A stretch of 59,742 nucleotides of DNA from Acidimicrobiales bacterium (GTDB taxonomy: Bacteria; Actinomycetota; Acidimicrobiia; Acidimicrobiales; Bog-793). Below the pieces are notes generated by a model. The model worked only from the letters and a program-made list of their open reading frames with translations. It did no database searches and was not told where the DNA came from. The translations under genes were made by a program, and so were the position numbers. The stretch lies in contig DATGLP010000022.1 in assembly GCA_035294085.1 (NCBI GenBank), forward strand, positions 1 to 59,742. Direction: 5' to 3'. This document shows, piece by piece, positions 33,087 to 41,534 of this stretch. Position 1 is the stretch's first letter. Each line of letters begins with the position of its first letter.

Positions 33087-34220
33087 CTAGTACGCGTTCG
33101 GGTGCGCCTCATAGACCTTCCAGGCGGCCTTCCACGGCCCGAACACCGCCACCCGGTTCAGCGGACGGAGGCCCGCACCGGCGAACTCGCCGTAGGCCTT
33201 GTAGAAGTCGTAGTTGTACCGGACGATCTGAGGCGTGTAGTCGGACTCCTGGAGCGGCCACAGGTTGAGGCTCTTGAAGATGGTGTGGTCGTTCTCGACG
33301 GCCGACGGCGGATCCGCGTTCAGCGTGTAGTGCTCGGCGTAGGTGACCCAGCGCATCCAGTGGTCGTTGAAGGTCTTCGCGGCCGAGATCCACGCGAGGC
33401 ACAGCGCCTCGACGATCGCCGGGTCGTGCGCGATGAACTGCGGCGTCGCCCCCCAGAAGCTGTCGGCGATGCCGGGGTCGACCTGCGACGCGCGGGCCAG
33501 GACGTACAGGTGCCCGCCGAGCGCGGAGCGCAGGCTCTGCAGCGCAGACACGTGGATCCACGCCGCGTCGGCCTTGCCGGCGATCAGGACGGCGCCGATC
33601 GACGACCCCGACGACGAGCCCGTGACGTCGTAGGTCACCTGGCTCCGCTTCAGGTGCGCGTAGCGCAGCAGTGCCGGCATCAGCGTGTACTCCGCGCTCG
33701 TCGTCGTGCCGACGTCGATGGTCTTGCCCTTCAGCTGGGCGAGCGTCGGCACGTCCCGGGCCACGAAGACGTAGTCGAGGCGCGCCTGGTTCGGCATGAA
33801 GATCTCGAGCGGCAGGTTGATGAGGCTCGGCATGTCGCTGTTGATCGCGTCGATCTTGCCGGCGACGACGGCGTCCTGGCCCGTCGGCGACTCCGCGAGG
33901 GTCAGGCTCGAGGTCGCGCCCCACTTCTGCAGCGTCTGCTCGATGATGTAGCCGAGCGTGTCCTCGACGCCCGGGTGACTCCCGGCCGTCGCGATCGGGA
34001 TGTTCCACCCCTTCAGGTTCGGCGTCCCGCGCGACGTGAAGCCGAGCTTCTTCGCCGTCGTTCTCGTCACCCTCGCTTTCGTCGGCCCACGCTTCTTCGA
34101 GTGGTGCACCGATGCCGGGTGACGGACCGTGGCGCCAGCCGGGAAGGCGCCGAGGCCGAGGACGAGCAGCGGCGCGACGGCGAGGCTGGCGATGAGTGAA
34201 ACCTTGGATCTGCGATGCAT
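33087..34220 (-). CDS. ABC transporter substrate-binding protein, NitT/TauT type (system II)
   Basis: A 377-residue exported binding protein. The signal peptide is MHRRSKVSLIASLAVAPLLV, with a likely cleavage near GATV (about 30), and no lipobox Cys. A basic His/Lys-rich linker (33-60) precedes the binding fold (KGWNIPIATAGSHPGVEDTL; TGQDAVVAGKIDAINSDMPS; LKGKTIDVGTTTSAEYTL). ATG 34220 was taken because the signal peptide starts exactly there. It is the first gene of importer operon II and divergent from the two-cupin gene at 34693. The ligand is unknown, but the gene order suggests an aromatic acid used by the ring-cleavage operon. Confidence 0.82.
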   Translation of the reverse strand: MHRRSKVSLIASLAVAPLLVLGLGAFPAGATVRHPASVHHSKKRGPTKARVTRTTAKKLGFTSRGTPNLKGWNIPIATAGSHPGVEDTLGYIIEQTLQKWGATSSLTLAESPTGQDAVVAGKIDAINSDMPSLINLPLEIFMPNQARLDYVFVARDVPTLAQLKGKTIDVGTTTSAEYTLMPALLRYAHLKRSQVTYDVTGSSSGSSIGAVLIAGKADAAWIHVSALQSLRSALGGHLYVLARASQVDPGIADSFWGATPQFIAHDPAIVEALCLAWISAAKTFNDHWMRWVTYAEHYTLNADPPSAVENDHTIFKSLNLWPLQESDYTPQIVRYNYDFYKAYGEFAGAGLRPLNRVAVFGPWKAAWKVYEAHPNAY

Positions 34221-34692
34221 CTCGGTCAGAACCCCCCAGTTCGATCGACCGCCCAGAGGCGTGGTGCACGACCCGCCTCTGGCGGTCACGGAACGCGTAC
34301 GTTCGAGCGGCCGATGCGCCACGCAACGGCCCCCGGTCGCAGCACCGTCTTGCGACGCTCCCAGGGTACGGGCGCTGGCGTGCACGTCAAGCACGGCCGA
34401 CCACTCAATGGAACGAATCGCTGGAGCGAAGAAGAGTCCCGCCGCAGCTGCCGGCTTCGCGGCGTGGACGGGCCGCGGGCGAGCGCCGCGGCGCCAGCTC
34501 GGCAGGCCGTCCTCGAGCCCGGTCAGCACGGCGAGACCGCTGCACCCCTTTGCCGTTGGTTCCGGGTGGCGTAGGCTCGGGATCGGCGCGCGGGCGGCGA
34601 ACGGGCGGCGCGACATGGCGTCTTGCGCCGACGCTCCGCCCGCCCTCGCGCTGGCCGCGGCATTCGGCACGTCGATCGCAGGGGGTTCGGAC
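34221..34692. promoter_or_regulatory. Divergent intergenic region between importer II and the two-cupin gene
   Basis: This 472-base stretch must hold promoters for both directions, but no convincing -35/-10 pair was seen. It contains CCACTCAATGGAACGAA (34401-34417), similar to a sequence at 8544-8560 near importer I. Short frames on both strands lack support. Confidence 0.35.
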
Positions 34693-35853
34693 ATGGCAGA
34701 GGTGGACGTGCGCCGCAGCGAACCGGCCGTAGCACCCCCGGCCACCCTCGAGGAGCTCGAGCTTCGCGACCCCTACCGTGAGTGGCTGGCACGCGAGGGC
34801 GTCGAGGTGATCACGGACCACGCCTTCGGCGACCTGCTCGCCGTCGAGCTCGGGCCGTGGCCTCGCAAGGGCGGGCGCGGGGCGGTCGTCAACCTCGCGG
34901 GCGAGACCTTGCTGACCGACGCGCACCTCGTCGAGATCGCGCCCGCGGGCCGGTCCGAGCCCGAGCACCACCTCTACGAGGAGCTCGTCTACGTCCTCGC
35001 CGGCCACGGGGAGACGACCATCTGGTCCGGCAACCGCCGGGCCCGCGTCGAGTGGGGCGCGGGCGCGCTCTTCCCGATCCCGCTCAACGCGTGGTACGAG
35101 CACCGCAACCTGAGCGGGACCGAGCCGCTCCGGTACCTCGCCGTCACGAACGCGCCGCCGATGATGCGCCTGCTGGCCGACGACGACGCCGTGTTCGACT
35201 GCCCGCTCGCCTTCCCCGGCCGCTACGAGATCGACCCCGACTTCTACTCCGCCGGCGGCCGGCTGTACGCGCCGCGGGTGTGGCGCTCGAACTTCGTGCC
35301 GGACGCGCCGGCGGCCGACGTCTACGCCTGGAAGGAGCGCGGCGGCGGGGGCGCCAACGTGCTCCTCGAGATGGGGGGCAACACCTCGCTCAAGCCGCAC
35401 ATCTCCGAGTTCCCGGTCGGCACCTACAAGAAGGCCCACCGGCACGGGCCGGGCTACCACCTCGTCATCCTCGGCGGCCACGGCTTCAGTCTGCTGTGGA
35501 CGGCGCCGGACATGTCCGACCTCGAGAAGCGGGACTGGTCGAAGAACTCGATGGTCATCATCCCGAGCCACGCCTGCTTCCACCAGCACTTCAACACCGG
35601 CACCGCACGCGCCCGCTACCTCGCCATCCGGCCCGGGAACATGGGGACCACCGCGCCCCCCTCCTACCGCCGTCCCGACGCCCAGGTGAGCATCCAGGAA
35701 GGCGGCTGGCAGATCGAGTACGAGGACGAGGCGAGGCAGGTCCACGAGCTCTTCGAGGCCGAGCTGGCCCGGCGCGGCGCGCCGTGCCGGATGCGGGCGT
35801 TCGTCCCCTGGTGCACGGGCGAGGTCGGCCCGACCGACGAGCGCGACACCTGA
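34693..35853 (+). CDS. Two-domain cupin protein, paralogue of the one at 10162
   Basis: A 386-residue bicupin. The N-terminal cupin is near 85-165 (PEHHLYEELVYVLAGHGETT). The C-terminal cupin has GTYKKAHRHGPGYHLVILGG and FHQHFNTGTARARYLAIRPG. It shares FHQHFNTG and the C-terminal IEYEDEA with the minus-strand paralogue. ATG 34693 follows GCAGGGGG. It ends RRGAPCRMRAFVPW, with Cys and Trp residues absent from the paralogue. It is divergent from importer II. It is likely a metal-dependent oxygenase or isomerase of the imported compound; the activity is unknown. Confidence 0.75.
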   Translation: MAEVDVRRSEPAVAPPATLEELELRDPYREWLAREGVEVITDHAFGDLLAVELGPWPRKGGRGAVVNLAGETLLTDAHLVEIAPAGRSEPEHHLYEELVYVLAGHGETTIWSGNRRARVEWGAGALFPIPLNAWYEHRNLSGTEPLRYLAVTNAPPMMRLLADDDAVFDCPLAFPGRYEIDPDFYSAGGRLYAPRVWRSNFVPDAPAADVYAWKERGGGGANVLLEMGGNTSLKPHISEFPVGTYKKAHRHGPGYHLVILGGHGFSLLWTAPDMSDLEKRDWSKNSMVIIPSHACFHQHFNTGTARARYLAIRPGNMGTTAPPSYRRPDAQVSIQEGGWQIEYEDEARQVHELFEAELARRGAPCRMRAFVPWCTGEVGPTDERDT

Positions 35854-35893
35854 GCGCCGCCTTCGGCCTGCCAGGGACGACCTGCGCGCGCTC

Positions 35894-37090
35894 CTACCCG
35901 GCGGGGTAGCCGATCTCGGCGAGCACCTGCGCGCTGTGCTCGCCGAGCGCGGGGATGTGACGGGGCGCGTCGGGCGAGCCGAGCGGGAAGCGGACGATCG
36001 GCAGCGTGCCGACGGGCGAGGTCGCCTCGACGAACATCCGCCTGGCGAGGAGCTGCGGGTGGGAGAGCACCGAGGCGATCGTCCGGACCTCGCCGTGCGG
36101 GAGCCCGGCCGCCTGGAGGCGCTCGAGCCAGACGTCGGCGGGCTCCTCCCGGAAGGCGGCCTCGACGAGCGCCTCGAGCTCGCTGCGATTGGCCCGGCGA
36201 GACGGCGCGTCGGCGAAGCGGAGGTCGTCGAGCCACTCGGGCCGACGGACCACGCGCGTGCAGAAGCGCTCCCAGTCGCTCGGCGTGGCGACGACGACGC
36301 TCACCCAGCGCCCGTCCGCCGCGAGGTACGGCCCGTACGGGCACAGGTACTGGTGGCGCATCCCGGTGCGCGGCGGCTCCCCCCCGCCGTGCCAGGCGTG
36401 CTGGGGGAAGTAGCCGAGCCAGGAGACCGCCGAGTCGAGCATCGCGACGTCGAGGTACGCCCCCTCGCCCGTGCGCTCGCGGCGCAAGAGCGCGCCCACG
36501 ACGCCGAGCGCGGCGGTGAGCCCGCCGATCAGGTCGGTGATCGGCAGGCCCACCTTGGCCGGCGCGTCGGGCTGGCCGTTGGTGAGCAGGATCCCCGACT
36601 CGCCCTGGATGAGCAGGTCGTAGGCCTTCACGTCACGGTACGGGCCGTCCTGGCCGTAGCCGGAGAGCGAGCAGTACACGAGGCGCGGGTTGTCGCGCCG
36701 CAGCTCCTCGGGCCCGAGGCCGAGGCGCCCGACCACGCCCGGCGCGAAGTTCTCGAGCACGACGTCGCAGCGGGCGGCGAGCCGGCGCACCGCCTCGCGC
36801 CCGGCCTCGCTCGCCAGGTCGAGCGTCACGTCGCGCTTGTTCGCGTTCAGCCACACGAAGCCGGTGGACAGCCCTCGCACCGCCGAGTCCCAGCCGCGCA
36901 CGAGGTCCCCGCTGCCGGGCCGCTCGATCTTGATCACCTCGGCGCCCATCTCGGCGAGCGCGAACGAGCAGAAGGGCATGGAGACGGCCTGCTCGAGCGC
37001 GAGGACGCGCACGCCGGCGAGCGGGCCAGCCCCGGTCGCGCCGGCGGGCCCGGTGGCGGCTTCGGCCTCGCCGGCGCGCTCAGGCCCCAT
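35894..37090 (-). CDS. Family III CoA-transferase (CaiB/BaiF type), C5-acid operon
   Basis: A 398-residue enzyme: LAGVRVLALEQAVSMPFCSF near 24-43, AEVIKIERPGSGDLVRGWDS, LNANKRDVTLDLAS, and PITDLIGGLTAALGVVGALL with the expected catalytic Asp. Its ATG overlaps the end of the MaoC hydratase gene by 11 bases, so they are coupled. Relatives include the mesaconyl-CoA C1-C4 transferase of Chloroflexus and succinyl-CoA:citramalate CoA-transferases. With the hydratase and lyase beside it, activation or shuffling of a C5 dicarboxylate such as mesaconate or itaconate is the best inference. Confidence 0.88.
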   Translation of the reverse strand: MGPERAGEAEAATGPAGATGAGPLAGVRVLALEQAVSMPFCSFALAEMGAEVIKIERPGSGDLVRGWDSAVRGLSTGFVWLNANKRDVTLDLASEAGREAVRRLAARCDVVLENFAPGVVGRLGLGPEELRRDNPRLVYCSLSGYGQDGPYRDVKAYDLLIQGESGILLTNGQPDAPAKVGLPITDLIGGLTAALGVVGALLRRERTGEGAYLDVAMLDSAVSWLGYFPQHAWHGGGEPPRTGMRHQYLCPYGPYLAADGRWVSVVVATPSDWERFCTRVVRRPEWLDDLRFADAPSRRANRSELEALVEAAFREEPADVWLERLQAAGLPHGEVRTIASVLSHPQLLARRMFVEATSPVGTLPIVRFPLGSPDAPRHIPALGEHSAQVLAEIGYPAG

Positions 37091-37592
37091 CGCCGTCGAC
37101 GGCCGGGAAGAGGTTGACCGAGGGCGCGTGGTCGCGCCGCCAGACCATGACGGAGCGGCGGTACCGGATGACGAGCGTGCCGTCCTGGTTGTACCCGCGC
37201 GTCTCGATCTTGACGATCCCCTGCCCCGGTCGGCTGCGGGACTCGCGCGTCTCGAGCACCTCGGACTCCGAGTAGAGGGTGTCGCCGGCGAAGACCGGGT
37301 GCGGCAGCGAGATCTCGTCCCAGCCGAGCGCGAAGCCGTTCTCGCTCACGTCCGCGACGCCCATCCCGGCGACGATCGCGAGGGTGAAGGCGCTGTTGAC
37401 GAGCGGCCTGCCCCACTCCGTCCGCTGCGCGTAGTGACGGTTGAAGTGGATCTGGTTCGTGTTGTTCGTGAGGAGGGTGAACATGGTGTTCTCCGCCTCC
37501 GTCACCGTCCTGCCGTACCGGCAGCGGTAGACGTCACCGACCTCGAAGTCCTCGAAGAAGCGCCCCTCCCAGCCCGGCTTGACGGTCCCCAT
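37080..37592 (-). CDS. MaoC-like (hot-dog) enoyl-CoA hydratase
   Basis: A 170-residue single hot-dog domain. FEDFEVGDVYRCRYGRTVTE is at the start, LLTNNTNQIHFNRHYAQRTE holds the catalytic Asn/His-type loop, followed by LGWDEISLPHPVFAGDTLY and RPGQGIVKIETRGYNQDG. This pattern is that of itaconyl-/mesaconyl-CoA hydratase-like MaoC proteins. It would produce citramalyl-CoA (or methylmalyl-CoA) for the CitE-like lyase upstream, whose stop it overlaps by one base (TGATG). Confidence 0.85.
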   Translation of the reverse strand: MGTVKPGWEGRFFEDFEVGDVYRCRYGRTVTEAENTMFTLLTNNTNQIHFNRHYAQRTEWGRPLVNSAFTLAIVAGMGVADVSENGFALGWDEISLPHPVFAGDTLYSESEVLETRESRSRPGQGIVKIETRGYNQDGTLVIRYRRSVMVWRRDHAPSVNLFPAVDGDGA

Positions 37593-38491
37593 CACTGCCC
37601 CCTCGGCTCGCCGGCGAGCTCGAGCACCCGCAGCGCCCGCAGCACGATGGGTCGGTCGACGAGCTGGCCTCCGAGCGCCACCGAGGCGTCCCCGCGGGCT
37701 TGGGCCGCCTCGAAGGCGTCGGCGACCCGGCGGGCGTAGGCGAGCTCGTCGGGCTGCGGGCTGAAGACCCGGTTGATCACCTCGACCTGGCGAGGGTTGA
37801 ACGTCGACTTGGCCGAGAAGCCGAGGCGGCGCGCCGTCAGCGCGTCCCGCTCCATCCCCTCCGGGTCGTCGAGGTTCGGGAACACGCCGTCGACCGACAG
37901 CACCCGGGCCGCCGCGGCGGCGAAGACGACGAACGAGCGCGCGAAGAGCAGCTGCGCCGCCTCGCCCACCCGCTCGGTGCCGAGGCCGATCTCGAGCGCG
38001 AGGTCCTCGGCGCCGAGCATCAAGCCGACGAGGCGCCGGTGCGAGCGGGCGATCTCTGCCGCGCCGAGCACGGCGCGGGGGCTCTCGATCGCCGCCAGAA
38101 TGCCGATCGAGCCTGGCTCGAGGCCGTGCGCCGCCTCGAGCCGCTCCAGCAGGGCGGCGACCCGTCCCACGTCGCCCGGCTCCTCGACCTTCGGCAGGCA
38201 GATGCCGTCCGGCGCGGCCGGCACGACGGCGGCGAGGTCCTCCTCGAACCAGCTGGTCGCCACCGCGTTGACGCGCACGAAGCGCTGCGGCTGGAAGGGC
38301 TTGCGCAGCGCCTCGGCCACCATCGCGCGCGCCTCGGCCTTGTGCTCGGGCAGCACGCCGTCCTCGAGGTCGAGCAGGACGCAGTCCGCGTCCGAGGAGG
38401 CGGCCTTCTCGAGGAAGCGCTCGCGGTTGCCCGGCACGAACATCCACGAGCGCGCCGGTCGCGCGCTCCTCGGTTCGATCGCTGGCGTCAT
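37592..38491 (-). CDS. HpcH/HpaI aldolase / CitE-like CoA-ester lyase
   Basis: A 299-residue TIM-barrel lyase of the CitE/malyl-CoA lyase superfamily: RSWMFVPGNRERFLEKA (15-31), VLLDLEDGVLP (38-48), FVRVNAV, GICLPKVEEP (conserved Lys) and GFSAKSTFNPRQVEVINR at the end. Standalone CitE-like proteins cleave citramalyl-CoA, malyl-CoA or beta-methylmalyl-CoA to acetyl- or propionyl-CoA and an oxoacid. Adjacent to a MaoC hydratase and a CoA-transferase, (S)-citramalyl-CoA lyase is the favoured role. It starts three bases after the acyl-CoA dehydrogenase stop. Confidence 0.87.
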   Translation of the reverse strand: MTPAIEPRSARPARSWMFVPGNRERFLEKAASSDADCVLLDLEDGVLPEHKAEARAMVAEALRKPFQPQRFVRVNAVATSWFEEDLAAVVPAAPDGICLPKVEEPGDVGRVAALLERLEAAHGLEPGSIGILAAIESPRAVLGAAEIARSHRRLVGLMLGAEDLALEIGLGTERVGEAAQLLFARSFVVFAAAAARVLSVDGVFPNLDDPEGMERDALTARRLGFSAKSTFNPRQVEVINRVFSPQPDELAYARRVADAFEAAQARGDASVALGGQLVDRPIVLRALRVLELAGEPRGQ

Positions 38492-38494
38492 CGC

Positions 38495-39661
38495 TCAGTA
38501 CGACCGGGGCAGGCCGAGCGCGCGCTGGGCAAGGAAGGCGAGCACGAGGTTGTTGTTGACCGGGGCGATCTCGAGCAGCTTGGTCTCACGGTACTTCCTC
38601 TCGACGTCGTACTCGGTTGCGAAGCCGTTGCCGCCGAAGGCGAGCATCGCCGCGTTCGCCGCCTGCACCGAGGCCTGCGAGGCGAGCAGCTTCGCGGCGT
38701 TGGCCTCGATGCCGGCGGGCGCACCGGCATCGAAGAGCGTGGTCGCCTTGAAGCGCAGCAGGGACGCGGCCTCGAGCGCGGCGAAGGCCTGGGCGAGGGG
38801 GAAGGCGACGCCCTGGTTCGCACCGACGGGCCGGCCGAACACGACGCGGCGGGACGCGTACTCGCTCGCCCGCTCGACGAGGAAGCGGCCGTCCCCGATC
38901 GCCTCGGAGGCGATCAGGCAGCGCTCGGCGTTCCACCCGTCGATGATCAGCCGGAACCCCTGGCCCTCCGCGCCGATCAGGTTCTCGGCCGGTACCTCCA
39001 GGTCCGAGAGGAACACCTGGTAGGTGTGGTGGTTGAACATGACCGGGATGCGGTGCGTCTCGATCGTCCCCGCCCGGCGCGCCTCGCGCAGGTCGACGAG
39101 GAAGAGCGACAGCCCGTCCGTGCGCTGCTCGACGTCCTTGAGCGGCGTCGTGCGAGCGAGGAGCAGCATGAGGTCGGACTGGTCGACGCGCGAGATGAAC
39201 ACCTTCTGGCCGCTGATGACGTAGGTGTCGCCGCGGCGCTCGGCCCGGGTCGAGATGCGCGTCGTGTCGGAGCCGGCGTCGGGCTCGGTGACGCCGAACG
39301 CCTGGAGGCGCAGCCGGCCGGCGGCGATCTCGGGGAGGTACCGACGCTTCTGCTCCTCGCTGCCGTGCCGCAGGAGCGCGCCCATCGTGTACATCTGGGC
39401 GTGGCAGGCGTTGGCGTTGCCGCCGGAGCGGTGGATCTCCTCGAGGACGATCGCCGCTTCCGTGACGCCGAGGCCGCCGCCACCGTACTCGGTCGGGATG
39501 AGGATGGAGAGCCACCCGAGGCTCGTCAGGGTGTCGACGAACTCGCTCGGGTACTCCCGGCGTTCCTCGAGGTCCCGCCAGTACGAGCCGGGGAACTTCG
39601 AGCACAGCTCGCGGATGGCGTCGCGGATCGCGAGCTGGTCCTCGCTGAGGGCGAAGTCCAT
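38495..39661 (-). CDS. Acyl-CoA dehydrogenase
   Basis: A 388-residue FAD-dependent dehydrogenase: MDFALSEDQLAIRDAIRELC, LQAFGVTEPDAGSDTTRIST (FAD/substrate loop, near 115-134), YVISGQKVFISR, and the C-terminal FGGNGFATEYDVERKYRETK. The usual Glu of short/medium-chain enzymes (YEGTS) is replaced by IAPVNNN. GWNAERCLIASEAIG has a Glu at the position used by isovaleryl- and long-chain enzymes, so that may be the base. It could make an unsaturated C5-CoA for the MaoC hydratase. It begins four bases after the luciferase-like gene. Confidence 0.9.
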   Translation of the reverse strand: MDFALSEDQLAIRDAIRELCSKFPGSYWRDLEERREYPSEFVDTLTSLGWLSILIPTEYGGGGLGVTEAAIVLEEIHRSGGNANACHAQMYTMGALLRHGSEEQKRRYLPEIAAGRLRLQAFGVTEPDAGSDTTRISTRAERRGDTYVISGQKVFISRVDQSDLMLLLARTTPLKDVEQRTDGLSLFLVDLREARRAGTIETHRIPVMFNHHTYQVFLSDLEVPAENLIGAEGQGFRLIIDGWNAERCLIASEAIGDGRFLVERASEYASRRVVFGRPVGANQGVAFPLAQAFAALEAASLLRFKATTLFDAGAPAGIEANAAKLLASQASVQAANAAMLAFGGNGFATEYDVERKYRETKLLEIAPVNNNLVLAFLAQRALGLPRSY

Positions 39662-39664
39662 GGC

Positions 39665-40693
39665 TCAGGCGAAGTGGCCCGACCGGACGAGCGGCTCCGC
39701 CTGCCGGAGGAAGCTCGAGAGCTCCTCCCACTGGCGGTCCTCGGCCTCGGGGACGCACGCGACGATGCAGCGGGTGACGCCGGCCCGCTCGTGCCCGGCG
39801 AGCTTGGCGGGGAGCCCCCCGAGGTCGCGCCCGGCGTACATCGGGACGTCGTCCACCATCTCGTCGGGGATGGAGCGGCGCGCCGCCGTGAAGCCCTCCG
39901 TCAGGTGCAGCTGCTTCACCCGGTCCACGACCTCGCTCCACCCCATGCGCCGCAGGAGGTCGGAGTAGCCCCGCTGGAGGCAGTAGAAGGTGAGCACCTT
40001 CTTCAGCGCCCAGCGCGCCGCGCCGACGTCATCGCTCAGGCAGACCCGGATCTTCGACACCACCGCCAGCTGCGACGGATCGCGCCCTGCCTCGCGCGCC
40101 CCCTCGTGGAAGCTCTTCACGATCTCGGCGATCATGTCGCCGTTCGCCATGTTGATGATGATGCCGCCGCACAGCTTGCCGGCCAGGCGTGCCATCTGGG
40201 GCCCGAGGGCGGCCAGCCAGATCGGCAGCTCGTACTCGGGGGGCTCGAAGGCCAGCCGGAACCCGCCGCGCGTCGCGAACCGCTCGCCGACGTAGTCGGG
40301 GAGCTTCTGCCCCGAGTAGACGGCGCGCACGATGTCGACGTACTCGCGAGCGAGCCGCAGGGGCCGCTCGAAGCGCTCGCCGTGCCACCCGGCGATGACC
40401 TCGTTGCCGACCCCCAGCCCGAGGATCAGGCGACCGCGGCTCAGCTCGTTGAGCGTCGCCGCCTGGATCCCCATCGTGACGGGCGAGCGCCCGAACACGT
40501 GGTAGATGGCGGTGCCGAGCGCGAGGCGCTCGGTGCGCGCCGCCATCGCCGAGAGCATGACGAGCGGGTCGCGGCTGTTCGACTCCCCCTTCCACACGGC
40601 ACCGAACCCGCGCCGCTCGGCCTCCTCCGCCGCGCGCACGCAGATGTCGATCGGCACCTGCGCCGCCGAGTTGAACTCGGTGTCGATGATCAT
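39665..40693 (-). CDS. Luciferase-like (LLM class) flavin/F420-dependent oxidoreductase
   Basis: A 342-residue TIM-barrel member: GFGAVWKGESNSRDPLVMLS, TERLALGTAIYHVFGRSPVT (the non-prolyl bulge region), LSRGRLILGLGVGNEVIAGW and the YVDIVRAVYSG helix. Sequence suggests the actinobacterial F420-dependent branch (5,10-methylenetetrahydromethanopterin reductase-like), but an FMN-dependent monooxygenase is equally possible. ATG 40693 follows GAGGAGG. It belongs to the C5-acid operon, between the CoA-transferase pair and the acyl-CoA dehydrogenase. Confidence 0.85.
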   Translation of the reverse strand: MIIDTEFNSAAQVPIDICVRAAEEAERRGFGAVWKGESNSRDPLVMLSAMAARTERLALGTAIYHVFGRSPVTMGIQAATLNELSRGRLILGLGVGNEVIAGWHGERFERPLRLAREYVDIVRAVYSGQKLPDYVGERFATRGGFRLAFEPPEYELPIWLAALGPQMARLAGKLCGGIIINMANGDMIAEIVKSFHEGAREAGRDPSQLAVVSKIRVCLSDDVGAARWALKKVLTFYCLQRGYSDLLRRMGWSEVVDRVKQLHLTEGFTAARRSIPDEMVDDVPMYAGRDLGGLPAKLAGHERAGVTRCIVACVPEAEDRQWEELSSFLRQAEPLVRSGHFA

Positions 40694-40739
40694 CGGCGTC
40701 GTCCTCCTCGCTCCCGCCCGACCGGGCCAAGCGTGCCCC

Positions 40740-41534
40740 TCATGCCGTGTACCACCGCTTCGGGTCGAGCTCCTCGCGAACGACGCGGCACTGCTCGGCG
40801 GTGGGCGGATCGGTGCGCGCCGGGCCACCGGGCGGCAGGTGCACCGTAAGCGGCGTGTCGGCGAGGACCGCGTCGACGTCCTCGCCGGGGTGCACCGAGG
40901 CGAGGACCGGCCCCTGGTCGCCGATCTCGAGGACCGCCCGGTCCGTGACGACGGCGACCGTCCCGCGGCCCGCGAGGCCGACGTCGCCTCGGGCGCGCCC
41001 GTTGACCCGCCGTCCCGGGCTCGTCAGGAAGTCGAGCGCGGGCGCGAACTTGCGGGGATCGTGCCGCATCACGACGAGGACGCGCTCGGCCAGCGAGGCC
41101 ACGTCGTTGCCCCCTCCCGACCCGTTGAAGCGCCGCGTCCGGCCCGCGCGGTCGTGCACGAGCGTCGTGTTGATCGAGCCGTCCCCGTCGACCTGCAGCG
41201 CGCCGAGCAGTCCGAGGGTCACGCGCCCGCCGTGCAGCATCGTCCCGAGGACGTCGAGGACGCCGCCGTAGGCGCTCGCCCCGCTCCACATGCGGGGATC
41301 GGCGATCCCGGCCGAGGGCTCGCGCGGGCAGGGCGCGAACACGCCGATCTCGAGGAGCATCCGCATCCCCGGGGCGTGCGTGCGCTGGGCGAGCTGCGCG
41401 GCGACCTGCGGCAGCCCGAGCCCCACGAGGACGACGTCGTCGCTCGTGATGAACGACGCCGCGGCGGCGGCGAGCATCTCGCCGGGCGTCCACTCGAGGC
41501 CGGCGGCCGTCGGCATCGCGCCGCGCCCGTCCAT
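40740..41534 (-). CDS. CoA-transferase family I, beta subunit
   Basis: A 264-residue subunit of the glutaconate/3-oxoacid CoA-transferase family. It has VLVGLGLPQVAAQLAQ at the start and the region MRMLLEIGVFAPCP, where the active-site Glu of these enzymes normally appears as ESG; here it reads EIG. Then MLHGGRVTLGLLGALQVDGDGSINTT and the glycine-rich GSGGGNDVASLAERVL. The ATG overlaps the alpha-subunit stop by one base. It transfers CoA to an organic acid, or, in IpdAB-like relatives, opens a ring thioester. The exact substrate is unknown. Confidence 0.85.
   Translation of the reverse strand: MDGRGAMPTAAGLEWTPGEMLAAAAASFITSDDVVLVGLGLPQVAAQLAQRTHAPGMRMLLEIGVFAPCPREPSAGIADPRMWSGASAYGGVLDVLGTMLHGGRVTLGLLGALQVDGDGSINTTLVHDRAGRTRRFNGSGGGNDVASLAERVLVVMRHDPRKFAPALDFLTSPGRRVNGRARGDVGLAGRGTVAVVTDRAVLEIGDQGPVLASVHPGEDVDAVLADTPLTVHLPPGGPARTDPPTAEQCRVVREELDPKRWYTA

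Noticed and set aside
8544-34417. A shared sequence CCACT(G/C)AA(C/T)GGAACGAA at about 8544 and 34401, with TCAATGGAACGA also at 23016-23027, near importer genes.
   Set aside because: A 12-base match is expected by chance in 60 kb, the sites are not palindromic and the 23-kb copy lies in decayed DNA. Kept only as a note, not an operator call.
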